From Elizabethkingia sp. YR214 (GTDB lineage: Bacteria > Bacteroidota > Bacteroidia > Flavobacteriales > Weeksellaceae), in contig NZ_QBUH01000002.1 in assembly GCF_003058195.1 (NCBI RefSeq), positions 124,001-188,000 of the forward strand: DNA of 64,000 nt, read 5' to 3'. The notes beneath the pieces are model-generated. The model worked only from the letters and a program-made list of their open reading frames with translations. It ran no database searches and was not told the origin of the DNA. Positions 41,534-49,876 of this stretch are shown here, piece after piece; position 1 is the stretch's first letter; every line of letters begins with the position of its first letter. Both the position numbers and the translations under genes were made by a program.

Positions 41534-41599
41534 ATATAAGAATGAAAGCCTTTATAGCAGGGAAATATGATTTTTTTGTTAAATCAATATTAATTGAGC

Positions 41600-41965
41600 T
41601 TACTGTTTTTTAACTAACTCTTTATGCTCATTACCCCATTTACCTAATTCAGTTATTATGTTATGAAGTTTATAACCTACTGAAGTCAGTTCGTATTCTA
41701 CTCGGACAGGCACTTCTGCATACACAAACTTTTGGATTATTTTATGTTCGATCAGCTTTTTTAGTTCTAGTGCCAGCATTCTTTCTGTAATATTCGGGAG
41801 ACATTGTTTTAGTTCGCTAAAACGCAGTTTTCCGTTGATAAGGTAACAGCAAATAGCAAGAGTCCACTGACCACCAATTATATTAACAGCATATACCTCA
41901 TGGCACTCTTCCATTAAGTTTTTTTTATTGGCAAAGTTTGTTGAAGTGTCTTTAATTTTTGTCAT
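41600..41965 (-). CDS. HxlR family winged-helix regulator
   Basis: Small DNA-binding protein of 121 aa. HxlR signature: IIGGQWTLAICCYLINGKLRFSELKQCLPNITERMLALELKKLIEHKII, then the wing VEYELTSVGYKLHNIITELGKWG. A single cysteine in the N-terminal EECHEVYAV segment is the position used for redox or electrophile sensing in related proteins. It is divergent from an NAD(P)H oxidoreductase gene, a very common pairing, and is probably its repressor or activator. Confidence 0.93.
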   Translation of the reverse strand: MTKIKDTSTNFANKKNLMEECHEVYAVNIIGGQWTLAICCYLINGKLRFSELKQCLPNITERMLALELKKLIEHKIIQKFVYAEVPVRVEYELTSVGYKLHNIITELGKWGNEHKELVKKQ

Positions 41966-42029
41966 TAGTTACATTTTTTATAGGACCTTACAATGGGGTG
42001 CAATATAGGAAATTAAGGATTTTTGTAAA

Positions 42030-42037
42030 TACTTTTG
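42030..42037 (+). promoter_or_regulatory. -7 box of the NAD(P)H oxidoreductase gene
   Basis: TACTTTTG matches TAnnTTTG and ends 24 bases before ATG 42062. The in-frame TTG at 42035 falls inside it. Confidence 0.5.
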
Positions 42038-42061
42038 TCCAATATAATTTTAGTTTTTAAT

Positions 42062-42604
42062 ATGAAAAAAGAAGGAAAAATATTAATTATTCTGGTTCAT
42101 CCTGATCTTAAAAAATCAATGATTAATAAACGCTGGATAGAAGAACTACGAAAATATCCGGATCAATATTATATACATGATTTATATGCGGCTTACCCGG
42201 ATGAGAAGCTAAATGTTGAAAAGGAACAACTTCTAGTAGAAGCTTATGATATAATTATTTTTCAGTTTCCATTTTACTGGTTCAGTTCCCCGCCCTTACT
42301 AAAGAAATGGTTGGATGAAGTATTGTTATATGGTTGGGCCTATGGCAGTAAGAGTGGGTATAAATTTGCAGAGAAAAAAGTAGCTTTAGCTATGAGTGTT
42401 GGCATCGAGGAAAACGAATATACCGCAACAGGTGTTTATAATTACACACTTAAAGAATTGACAACACCTTTTGAACTTACTTTTAAATACATTAAAGCAG
42501 ATTACAAGCCTTTATTTGCTTATTATGGTATTGAACAGAACACATCTTCGGAATGGATTGAGAAAAGTATTCCGGCATATATTGAATTTTTGGAAAAAAT
42601 GTAG
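42062..42604 (+). CDS. NAD(P)H-dependent oxidoreductase (flavodoxin-like, KefF/MdaB type)
   Basis: Flavodoxin-fold FMN/FAD quinone reductase of 180 aa. ILIILVHPDLKKSMINKRWIEEL is the phosphate-binding N-terminus, YIHDLYAAYPDEKLNVEKEQ and IIIFQFPFYWFSSPPLLKKWLDEVLLYGWAYG the conserved flavin- and substrate-site blocks (Y/FPFYWF, W-x-D, G-W-A-Y-G). It reduces quinones or electrophiles in the cytosol. It is divergent from the HxlR regulator gene. ATG 42062 is the start; the longer frame begins inside the promoter. Confidence 0.93.
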   Translation: MKKEGKILIILVHPDLKKSMINKRWIEELRKYPDQYYIHDLYAAYPDEKLNVEKEQLLVEAYDIIIFQFPFYWFSSPPLLKKWLDEVLLYGWAYGSKSGYKFAEKKVALAMSVGIEENEYTATGVYNYTLKELTTPFELTFKYIKADYKPLFAYYGIEQNTSSEWIEKSIPAYIEFLEKM

Positions 42605-42658
42605 ACCTGTAATAGGAATACTTTCATTTTGATTGCCATATATTTTATTTCTTTTTTA

Positions 42659-42666
42659 TAATTTTG
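42659..42666 (+). promoter_or_regulatory. -7 box of murF
   Basis: TAATTTTG matches TAnnTTTG and ends 5 bases before ATG 42672, predicting a very short or absent leader. Confidence 0.45.
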
Positions 42667-42671
42667 GAGTC

Positions 42672-43943
42672 ATGAATATTGAACAGTTATACGCTATTTA
42701 TAAAACTTGTAATAAGGTTGTAATAGATTCCAGAAAGATTGAAAAAGGAGATTTATTTTTCGCTTTCTCAGGTGAAAGTTTTGATGCTGCAACACAGGCC
42801 GAGGAGGCAATAAATAAAGGTGCTATAGCTGTAATAATTGAAAATCCTGATTTTGATAACCCGGAAAACAATATTTTCTGTTTTCCGTCTACACTTCAGA
42901 CATTACAGGACTTAGCAAAAGAACACCGTAAGCACTTACAAATTCCAATTGTAGGACTAACGGGGAGTAATGGTAAAACAACAACAAAAGAACTTATTCA
43001 CGCTGTCTTGGTACAAAAATACAGTGTTCAGTATACACAAGGAAACCTGAACAATCATATAGGAGTTCCACTAACAATTTTATCCATTCAGCCAGGACAT
43101 GAAATAGCTGTAGTAGAAATGGGTGCGAACCATCAGAAAGAAATTGAATTACTTTGCAGCATTGCTCAGCCAGATTATGGTTATATCACCAACTTTGGTA
43201 AAGCACATTTAGAAGGCTTTGGAGGTTTTGAAGGCGTAATTAAAGGAAAATCGGAATTATATGATTACCTAAAAAACAACGATAAAACTATTCTTGTTAA
43301 TCAGGCAGATGTTATACAGGAAGAAAAAACAGCTGCTTACAGCAAAAAAATAACTTTTGGTACAGAGGTTTCAGATTACCAGTTTCAAATGTTCACAGAA
43401 AACAACAGGATTGGTATTCTGTTTACTGATCAGAAGGCACTTTCTCAATTAACAGGAGAGTATAATTTCAATAATATTTGTGCAGCAATTTCTTTGGGTA
43501 AATATTTCGGAGTAGAAGAAACTGATATTAAAAGAGCAATAGAGAGCTATACACCAACCAATATGCGCTCTCAGATTGTAGAAAGAGATGGGAAGACTCT
43601 GGTACTGGATACTTACAATGCTAATCCAAGCAGTATGGAAGTTTCCCTTAAAAACTTTAGCCAGTATAAAGGTTCCAAAACTATTATTATAGGAGATATG
43701 CTGGAGCTTGGTGATGAAAGTAGAGTAGAACACGAGAGAATTCTTTCATTAGCAGAAAGCTTAGAGTTTGACAATATTATCACCGTTGGTCCTAAGTTCA
43801 AGGAAGTCAACGCTTCTGAATTGGCTTTTGAAAGCACAGCTCTTACCGGTGATTATCTGAAACAAAATCCTGTAACTACCGAGAATATTCTGCTAAAGGG
43901 TTCCCGAGGTATTGCTTTGGAAAAACTGATTGATTTATTGTAA
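42672..43943 (+). CDS. murF: UDP-N-acetylmuramoyl-tripeptide--D-alanyl-D-alanine ligase
   Basis: Cytosolic Mur ligase of 423 aa that adds D-Ala-D-Ala to the UDP-MurNAc-tripeptide. The N-terminal UDP-binding domain has VVIDSRKIEKGDLFFAFSGESFDA. The ATP-binding centre is IVGLTGSNGKTTTKELI (about 94-110), followed by VVEMGANHQKEI and ITNFGKAHLEGFGG. The C-terminal domain includes LDTYNANPSSMEVSLKNF and IIGDMLELGDES. Start ATG 42672 rather than the longer frame at 42633, which includes the promoter. It stands alone rather than in a dcw cluster, as is usual in Bacteroidota. Confidence 0.96.
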   Translation: MNIEQLYAIYKTCNKVVIDSRKIEKGDLFFAFSGESFDAATQAEEAINKGAIAVIIENPDFDNPENNIFCFPSTLQTLQDLAKEHRKHLQIPIVGLTGSNGKTTTKELIHAVLVQKYSVQYTQGNLNNHIGVPLTILSIQPGHEIAVVEMGANHQKEIELLCSIAQPDYGYITNFGKAHLEGFGGFEGVIKGKSELYDYLKNNDKTILVNQADVIQEEKTAAYSKKITFGTEVSDYQFQMFTENNRIGILFTDQKALSQLTGEYNFNNICAAISLGKYFGVEETDIKRAIESYTPTNMRSQIVERDGKTLVLDTYNANPSSMEVSLKNFSQYKGSKTIIIGDMLELGDESRVEHERILSLAESLEFDNIITVGPKFKEVNASELAFESTALTGDYLKQNPVTTENILLKGSRGIALEKLIDLL

Positions 43944-43950
43944 GCTAAAT

Positions 43951-44316
43951 TTAATAATCACTTTTACTTTTAAGGTTTATGATTAATATTGAACCTGAAA
44001 TAGTTATAGAGTAAAGAATAGCTAACGGAAAATCTGTACACCGAAAGCCTGCCATATAAAATGTAATGAAAACTAAAAGAACTGAGACTGGAATAATCAT
44101 AGTTTTTTTATTTGTCCATCTTTTTATGAGGATTGCTAAAATAAGCATTGCTGGAACTGAAATAAGAAGTCCACATGCAGAAACAAACAGTAAATTGAAC
44201 CAGAAATTTTCAGGACTGTAGTTATATATTTGGATAAGAAGAGCAGGCAGAATATTTGATATCACCCATACTTTCAATAATGATTTTAGTATGGAAGGAT
44301 TATAACTAATATTCAT
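43951..44316 (-). CDS. Hypothetical four-helix membrane protein
   Basis: Small membrane protein of 121 aa with four hydrophobic helices (about 13-30, 38-62, 72-92 and 96-114). A single cysteine pair-like segment is GFRCTDFP. No family recognised. It lies 23 bases downstream of the NUDIX gene on the same strand and may share its transcript. The hydrophobic pattern and normal codon use support a real gene, but the function is unknown. Confidence 0.68.
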   Translation of the reverse strand: MNISYNPSILKSLLKVWVISNILPALLIQIYNYSPENFWFNLLFVSACGLLISVPAMLILAILIKRWTNKKTMIIPVSVLLVFITFYMAGFRCTDFPLAILYSITISGSILIINLKSKSDY

Positions 44317-44339
44317 TGCCCTTTATTTATTACTTATTG

Positions 44340-44945
44340 TTATTTCAAATCCAGAGCCTCATCCAATATCAGACGTATATTCTGGAAAGTATTGGGAAAA
44401 ACTTCTGTTTTAATATCACTTTGAGGTTTCCATTCCGCTTTGGTAATACCTTCAATTTCCTGTGGCAATGGTTGCTGATTGCTATGGTGGCGCATTTTGT
44501 ACCAATGTGTAATTTTTAAAACCTTGCTGCCATCTCTTTCTGTGTACATATGATAGGTAGAACTCAGGAATTCTTCCAGAGAAAGATCTGTGATAGAACA
44601 TTCCTCTTCAACCTCTCTCAGAGCGGTTAAATCTTTAGATTCTCCCTTTTCCATTTTTCCTTTCGGAAGATCCCATCTGGACATGCGGTAGATAAAAAGA
44701 ACTTCATCCTTTGTGTTCAGTACAACACCACCGGCAGCTTCGATATTTCTGAATGAGGCAGAAAAAGTATTCCAAACCTCTTCTACATTTTCAGCATAAA
44801 TATTAACGGAAGGAGTTGAAGTATTCTCTAACAGGTCTATAGCAATACTAAATGTATTGACATCCACAAATTCTAAATTTTTATCAATTTGCTGAATAGC
44901 ATTTGTGAAGGATAATTTTCGTTCATTGATAAAAACTTTATACAT
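44340..44945 (-). CDS. NUDIX hydrolase
   Basis: Protein of 201 aa with a central Nudix domain. AAGGVVLNTKDEVLFIYRMSRWDLPKGKMEKGESKDLTALREVEEE contains the Nudix box GX5EX7REUXEEXXU (about 96-120). The N-terminal 65 residues (YKVFINERKLSFTNAIQQID) form a short extra domain seen in flavobacterial members. It hydrolyses nucleoside diphosphate-linked compounds; the substrate is unknown. Its start codon is overlapped by the -7 box of the divergent SRPBCC gene. Confidence 0.93.
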   Translation of the reverse strand: MYKVFINERKLSFTNAIQQIDKNLEFVDVNTFSIAIDLLENTSTPSVNIYAENVEEVWNTFSASFRNIEAAGGVVLNTKDEVLFIYRMSRWDLPKGKMEKGESKDLTALREVEEECSITDLSLEEFLSSTYHMYTERDGSKVLKITHWYKMRHHSNQQPLPQEIEGITKAEWKPQSDIKTEVFPNTFQNIRLILDEALDLK

Positions 44946-44948
44946 TTG
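44941..44948 (+). promoter_or_regulatory. -7 box of the SRPBCC gene
   Basis: TACATTTG matches TAnnTTTG and contains the divergent NUDIX start codon (CAT at 44943-44945), so the two transcription units overlap at their starts. Confidence 0.45.
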
Positions 44949-44984
44949 TTAGGGTTTATAATTAAGTACAAAAATATAAAAATA

Positions 44985-45371
44985 ATGAATTTAGAAGGTA
45001 GAAAAGTTGTCGTAAATAAATCGGTTGCTGAATTAAAAGAAATGCTGCAAAAGCCGGAAGACTATAAAGCGCTAATGCCGGATAGTCTTAAAACTTTTGA
45101 AGTAAAAGAAGGTGGCTTTAACTTTGAGTTAAGTGGTCTTCCTAAGATTGGTCTTAAGATTCAGGAGGTTACAGACCAAGGTGTAGTATTAGCTTCAGCA
45201 AGTTCTTCTTTGGATTTTGCATTAAGAGGAGTGATGAATCCGGTAAATGATACCCAGACTGAGGTACAATTATTATTCGAAGGAAAATTCAATCCGTTTC
45301 TTAAAATGATGGTTGAAAAGCCACTTCAAAACTTCATCAACTCATTGACCGATAAGATCGAAAGCTTATAA
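44985..45371 (+). CDS. SRPBCC family protein
   Basis: Soluble protein of 128 aa with the helix-grip (START/SRPBCC-like) layout: GRKVVVNKSVAELKEMLQKPEDYKALMPDSLKTFEVKEGGFNFEL, a central strand pair GVVLASASSSLDFALRGVM and a long C-terminal helix PFLKMMVEKPLQNFINSLTDKIESL. The ligand is unknown. ATG 44985 is used; a longer frame would start inside the promoter. It is followed by a strong terminator. Confidence 0.85.
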   Translation: MNLEGRKVVVNKSVAELKEMLQKPEDYKALMPDSLKTFEVKEGGFNFELSGLPKIGLKIQEVTDQGVVLASASSSLDFALRGVMNPVNDTQTEVQLLFEGKFNPFLKMMVEKPLQNFINSLTDKIESL

Positions 45372-45396
45372 ATATAAATTTTCTGTCAGAAAATAC

Positions 45397-45426
45397 AAAC
45401 CGAAAGAAACTTCTTTCGGTTTTTTT
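45397..45426 (+). terminator. Terminator of the SRPBCC gene
   Basis: AAACCGAAAGAA and TTCTTTCGGTTT form a 12-bp stem with the minimal spacer AC, followed by a T-run. Confidence 0.85.
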
Positions 45427-45436
45427 ATTATTTAAT

Positions 45437-45477
45437 AACTAGCCTTGCCAAGGTTTCAAACCTTGGCAAGGCTAGTT
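45437..45477. repeat. Dispersed palindromic repeat, copy 3
   Basis: Arms AACTAGCCTTGCCAAGGTTT and its perfect complement (20 bp) around a central C. It is the same family as 13317-13345 and 24984-25014, but with T-to-C changes in the stem matched by A-to-G on the other side. It sits between the SRPBCC terminator and the end of anmK. Confidence 0.78.
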
Positions 45478-45521
45478 TGGATTACAAGTCCAAAGTTAAA
45501 GTTTGGATTTAAAAAAAGGGA

Positions 45522-46568
45522 CTAAGCAATAATTCCGCTGCTATGGTCTTTTGCAGCTCCTGTTGCAGATGCCAGAACATTGTTTTCCCCCAGTACCCTT
45601 AAAAGCCCCATAAAAGCAAATATAAGAGCTTCTTTGAATTCTATGGTCTGTTGGTCCGGAACGATTAGTTGAGTTGAAGTTAAAGCCTGTAAAGACTCTA
45701 TAAAAAAACGATTATAAACACCGCCGCCGGTAACAAGAACATTTTTGAGTTGTTTCTGATTTAATACACTTGCAACCTGTTCTGCAGAATGACGGGTTAG
45801 TGTTGCCAAAGCAGTTTCAATGGATACATTTTGCAATAGTGGCATAACTTCAGTATTCACCCATTCTATACCCAATGATTTTGGCGCTGACTTTTTATAA
45901 AATGATAAAGAATTTAGCTTTTGGAGAAGAACATCATCAATAGCTGCGTTTCTGGCAATATCTCCGTTCTGATCATATTCCTGTCCCAGTTTGCTGCACA
46001 AAGTGTTCAAAACAATATTAAGCGGGGAAATATCAAATGCTATTCTCTTACCCGCTTCATTGTAAGAAATATTGGTGAATCCACCTAAATTAAGACAGGC
46101 AGAATACTTTGAAAATAATAAATGATCTCCAATTGGTACTAATGGAGCACCATTTCCACCCATCAGAACATCCTGAGAACGAAAATCGTATACTGTAGTT
46201 TTATTGATGTGATATTTTATGAGTCTTGCATCACCAATCTGAAGGGTGAAATGTCGTTGGGGCTGATGAAAAACAGTGTGCCCGTGGGAAGCAATTACAT
46301 CCAGCTTCTCTATCTCATGTTTCTGGATAAAGTTTTGGGTACATTCGGCTAAATAAAAGCCATATTCAGAATGTAGCGCCAGAAGATTCTCTGATGATAA
46401 ATCTACGGCAGATCTTAACTTTTTTTTCCATACAGAAGAGTAGGGTAATGTAGAGCTTTTGAGTATTTTGAAGTTCCACTGCGGATTTTTAGTAAACTGA
46501 ACATAGCAGATGTCCAGTCCGTCCAGACTGGTCCCGGACATAAGACCTATGCAGTGGTAATCCCTCAT
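45522..46568 (-). CDS. anmK: Anhydro-N-acetylmuramic acid kinase
   Basis: Cytosolic kinase of 348 aa in peptidoglycan recycling: it opens and phosphorylates 1,6-anhydro-MurNAc to MurNAc-6-P. The ATP-binding N-terminus is CIGLMSGTSLDGLDICYV. Further blocks are ASHGHTVFHQPQRHFTLQIGD with the catalytic Asp region, CLNLGGFTNISY and the C-terminal VLVTGGGVYNRFF. It is the third gene of the operon OMP-lptC-anmK, directly abutting the lptC stop. Confidence 0.96.
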   Translation of the reverse strand: MRDYHCIGLMSGTSLDGLDICYVQFTKNPQWNFKILKSSTLPYSSVWKKKLRSAVDLSSENLLALHSEYGFYLAECTQNFIQKHEIEKLDVIASHGHTVFHQPQRHFTLQIGDARLIKYHINKTTVYDFRSQDVLMGGNGAPLVPIGDHLLFSKYSACLNLGGFTNISYNEAGKRIAFDISPLNIVLNTLCSKLGQEYDQNGDIARNAAIDDVLLQKLNSLSFYKKSAPKSLGIEWVNTEVMPLLQNVSIETALATLTRHSAEQVASVLNQKQLKNVLVTGGGVYNRFFIESLQALTSTQLIVPDQQTIEFKEALIFAFMGLLRVLGENNVLASATGAAKDHSSGIIA

Positions 46569-47159
46569 TTATTTTTTCATATCCGGCATAGTTTCGGAGT
46601 TTGCTTCTCCGAAGCTGCTGTATAAGCTGTATTGACTAAAGTCGTCTTTAGCTTTCATACCGTGAGAGCCAATCAATATATTTCCTTCTTTATCGGTAAT
46701 GAATACTGTATCTTTAGTATACATTTTTTTATTTTTCTTATCCCAGTAGATACTCTGCATTTTGAAAGTCTGACCTTCCGGATTAATGATTTTTACATCA
46801 CCTTTTGCAAGATAAAAATCCTTTTTTTCTATCATTTTGGCATAGTTTGCCCATAGTTTTCCAGGATTTTTTGGTTTCTTATGATCTATAAACTCTATGT
46901 AAAGCCCTTTTCGGGTTTCCACATAGGGTGTATCAAGATATTCATACTTTTCGATAAGCGGAGCATTGAACCTCATAGAAATACGACCAGAATCACGCTG
47001 AATGATTTTGGCATTATAAAAGACCTGTGCCGGGAAATTTGTTTTCTTTTTCCCACCGGCTTTACTTTGATCTTCCTCACAAGATACAAGCAGAAAAAAA
47101 ATAGCCAAAGGAAATACTCCGGCTAAATTTTTTAAAAATATCTTATGTAAGATGTTCAT
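46569..47159 (-). CDS. lptC: LPS export ABC transporter periplasmic protein LptC
   Basis: Lipoprotein-type LptC of 196 aa, the inner-membrane/periplasmic component that passes LPS from LptBFG to LptA. It has a signal with lipobox FLLVSCEED (Cys about 28), then beta-jellyroll strands (VFYNAKIIQRDSGRISMRFNAPLIEKYEY, AKGDVKIINPEGQTFKMQSIYWDKKNKKMYT). KTNFPAQVFYNAKII..DSG is typical of the Bacteroidota form. The start is ATG 47159, one base after the upstream gene's stop; the longer frame overlaps that gene by 110 bases. Confidence 0.92.
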   Translation of the reverse strand: MNILHKIFLKNLAGVFPLAIFFLLVSCEEDQSKAGGKKKTNFPAQVFYNAKIIQRDSGRISMRFNAPLIEKYEYLDTPYVETRKGLYIEFIDHKKPKNPGKLWANYAKMIEKKDFYLAKGDVKIINPEGQTFKMQSIYWDKKNKKMYTKDTVFITDKEGNILIGSHGMKAKDDFSQYSLYSSFGEANSETMPDMKK

Positions 47160-47160
47160 C

Positions 47161-48432
47161 TTAGTTGTATAAGTTTTTAATGAACCAACGGTCTGCAAAA
47201 TTAAATCCAATTTTGAAGTTGATAAATCCTTGCTGTACAAGATTGTTTTGAGTAGTTCCTCTCTTACCAAATTCTACAGCAAAATCTATACTACTGAATG
47301 AATTAATAGAAGGTTTTATAGGGAAGTTAGCACCAAGACTTAGTCCGTAACCATTGATATCTTTACCATTGATGTTAAGCCCTCCTTTTTCATAGAAAGC
47401 TCCGTATCTGTATATTACACGAGAGAAGTAGCTTCTGAAGTCATTTGCATTCGGGATAAACCATCCACCGGCAGACACTTTATAGCCATCCTTATATTCG
47501 AAAGGGTTTCCAAGAAAGTTAATAGTTCTTCCTTTTGTATAATCTACCTGAGCAGAAGCAAACCATCTTGCATCTCTACCATAACCGATACCAGCTGTAA
47601 ATATCTGAGGGATTAAATTTTTGGACCTACTTGTTGCCCGTTCTATAATATTTACATTCTGCCTGCTTTCGCCAGTATAGAAATATGTACTATTGGTATA
47701 TGTAGATTCCATTGTACCTCCATTACCAAACTGGTAAGTTGCTCCGGCAGTAATTTTATGGTCTGTACTTGTTTTGTGCTGATAAGCGGCACCTACAGTA
47801 AAGTTGAAACTTTTTACTTTATTGCTGGTCTGGTAACCATTAATAAGTTCGGCATTTTTAAAAGTAACCTCTTCGATGTCGGAGACTTTACCGAAATAGA
47901 AATTAGTTCTTAAACCTAAACCTAAACCAGGTATTACCTGATAAGATAAAGCTGCCTCTACTGTACTGATTGTTCCTTCGCCTTTAAAGAAATTAGCCTG
48001 CTGATTACCTTCATCTCCTATATTTTTAGTTGTTAAGATATTGTAGGTTTTGGAGCTGTATGGCTGGTAGCCCAGACCAAATTTAACTTTAGAAGATAAT
48101 GGAACTGCTATCGATATATTAGAAAGATAGTTAGAGTGTTTAGTCTTACTATAATTATTATAATCGGATTTATAGAAGCTGTTCTCATTAGTAACCTGAC
48201 CTCTTAAAGAAGTAAGTTCTAAATTGAAGTTGGCTGCCGGGTTGCCGAAGTTAAATGAGTTGGTGAAATCTGAGATATATGCTGCAGAAATACCACCCAT
48301 AGCAGATATATTGAGGTCATTATTATATTTAACATCTCCAAGCCCAAATACTGCATACGGAGAATTTCCGATAGACTGAGCACTAAGAGTTGTTCCTAAT
48401 GCGACTAAAGCGAAAACAAAGATTTTGTTCAT
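47161..48432 (-). CDS. Outer-membrane beta-barrel protein upstream of lptC
   Basis: Protein of 423 aa with a signal peptide (about 1-19, TTLSAQ) and repeating amphipathic beta-strands. The N-terminus SIGNSPYAVFGLGDVKYNNDLNISAMGGISAAY resembles FadL/PorV-like Flavobacterial OMPs annotated only as membrane protein. No catalytic motif. It heads an operon with lptC (1-base gap) and anmK, so a role in outer-membrane assembly or LPS handling is a reasonable guess. ATG 48432 is used; six codons upstream is another possible start. Confidence 0.85.
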   Translation of the reverse strand: MNKIFVFALVALGTTLSAQSIGNSPYAVFGLGDVKYNNDLNISAMGGISAAYISDFTNSFNFGNPAANFNLELTSLRGQVTNENSFYKSDYNNYSKTKHSNYLSNISIAVPLSSKVKFGLGYQPYSSKTYNILTTKNIGDEGNQQANFFKGEGTISTVEAALSYQVIPGLGLGLRTNFYFGKVSDIEEVTFKNAELINGYQTSNKVKSFNFTVGAAYQHKTSTDHKITAGATYQFGNGGTMESTYTNSTYFYTGESRQNVNIIERATSRSKNLIPQIFTAGIGYGRDARWFASAQVDYTKGRTINFLGNPFEYKDGYKVSAGGWFIPNANDFRSYFSRVIYRYGAFYEKGGLNINGKDINGYGLSLGANFPIKPSINSFSSIDFAVEFGKRGTTQNNLVQQGFINFKIGFNFADRWFIKNLYN

Positions 48433-48614
48433 GTACGATTTGCTTAACAAAGCGCAAATATCATAATAAATAATGAAAGCTAAAAATTATTTACCCCTTA
48501 AAATAAGTTAAATAATGTGAAAAAGCTAAAGACTTATGCCAGTTTCCACTCCAAGTTATTGCTTTCGCAGTATAATTTGATACTTCATTTGTTGCTTTTG
48601 CTTTTCATTTAGGT

Positions 48615-48645
48615 TTGTGTTTTGTTATTACGGTGCTTATCTTTG
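48615..48645 (+). promoter_or_regulatory. Promoter of holB, leaderless type
   Basis: TTG (48615-48617), 20-bp gap and TATCTTTG (48638-48645) are canonical. The -7 box ends four bases before ATG 48650, predicting transcription from the start codon itself. Confidence 0.65.
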
Positions 48646-48649
48646 TACT

Positions 48650-49771
48650 ATGCACTGGAATGAAATTGTCGGGCAGAATGCCATAAAGAAAATGCTTCAG
48701 GATTCGGTAACAGAAGGCCGTATCAGTCACGCCCAATTATTTGTAGGGAAAGAAGGATACGGAGGATTACCACTGGTTTTAGCTTATGTTAAAGAGATTC
48801 TTGCCAAAGAAAATTCATCTGCCGGACACAAGGTAGAAAACCTTAACCATATTGATCTTCATTTTAGTTTTCCAAGTTATACAGAAGGAGGAAAAGCTCT
48901 AAGTAAGAATTTTCTGCAGGAATGGAGAAGCATGATTTTGGAAAATCCCTATTCCAGTGACGATGACTGGATCATGCGTTTGGATTCTGAAAAAAAGCAA
49001 ATGATCATCTCTGTTCATGAAGTGGAAGAAATTATAGACAAGTTTAAGCTTAAAAGTTTTGAAGGCGGCTATAAAGTCTTAGTCATGACCAAGATTGAAA
49101 AGATGAATGATCAGGCTGCCAATAAGTTTCTGAAGTTTTTAGAAGAACCACCCGAGAAGACAATTATTCTGCTTCTGGCAGAAAGTATAGATTTCGTTCT
49201 TCCTACAATCTTATCGCGTTGTCAGCTGGTAAATGTTTCTAAACTGTCACCTGGTGATTTAGAAAATGCTTTGACAGAGCAGTTTAATATTTCTGAAGAT
49301 AATGCCAGAGCTTTGGCTTTTCAGGCGCAGGGAGACTGGAATCTGGCTATGAAATTAATGTCTGACAATGCTGCAAATGATGAGTTTGAGGCACTTTTTA
49401 TCCAATGGGTTCGAAATGCCTTTCAGGCTAAGACAAAACCAGGTGTTATAAAAGACCTTATTTTATGGGCTCGTGAAATTTCTTCATGGAGCAGAGAAAA
49501 ACAGAAGAAGTTCTTAGATTATTGTGCGGAGATTTTCCGTTTAGCATTATTACACAATTATGCTGCCGATGATTTGGTATATAAATCATTAAATAAAAAT
49601 GGATTTAAATGGGAAGGCTTTTCCCGCTTTATCCATGGTGCTAATATCGAATCTATTTTAGAAGAATTATCCGAGGCAAATCTTCATTTGTACCGAAACG
49701 GAAATGCTAAGATTATATGGACCGATATGGGGATCAAATTGACCCGTTATATCCACAGGTCGGTAAATTAA
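48650..49771 (+). CDS. holB: DNA polymerase III subunit delta'
   Basis: Clamp-loader subunit of 373 aa. MHWNEIVGQNAIKKMLQDSVTEGRISHAQLFVGKEGYGGLPL has a degenerate P-loop (GKEGYGG) as expected of delta', then KVLVMTKIEKMNDQAANKFLKFLEEPPEKTIILLLAES and TILSRCQLVNV with the SRC motif. The C-terminal collar domain follows (about 210-373). The start at ATG 48650 agrees with the family N-terminus; a longer frame would include the promoter. Confidence 0.94.
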   Translation: MHWNEIVGQNAIKKMLQDSVTEGRISHAQLFVGKEGYGGLPLVLAYVKEILAKENSSAGHKVENLNHIDLHFSFPSYTEGGKALSKNFLQEWRSMILENPYSSDDDWIMRLDSEKKQMIISVHEVEEIIDKFKLKSFEGGYKVLVMTKIEKMNDQAANKFLKFLEEPPEKTIILLLAESIDFVLPTILSRCQLVNVSKLSPGDLENALTEQFNISEDNARALAFQAQGDWNLAMKLMSDNAANDEFEALFIQWVRNAFQAKTKPGVIKDLILWAREISSWSREKQKKFLDYCAEIFRLALLHNYAADDLVYKSLNKNGFKWEGFSRFIHGANIESILEELSEANLHLYRNGNAKIIWTDMGIKLTRYIHRSVN

Positions 49772-49876
49772 TTGATATATTAAGCTAGATTATCACAAAG
49801 CCACAGATGTTAAGATCTTACAATTAATCGTCTCTTTGTATTATTTGTAATTTTATCTGTAAAGAAATCAGGATAA

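Noticed and set aside
41979-42010. TATAGGA direct repeat as HxlR operator
   Set aside because: Only seven bases, spacing of 25 bp not typical for HxlR sites; too weak to list.
42035-42061. TTG start of the NAD(P)H oxidoreductase
   Set aside because: It falls inside the -7 box TACTTTTG; ATG 42062 begins the conserved domain.
13317-45477. The three palindromes as a CRISPR array
   Set aside because: They are single, widely separated copies with no regular spacers and no cas genes.
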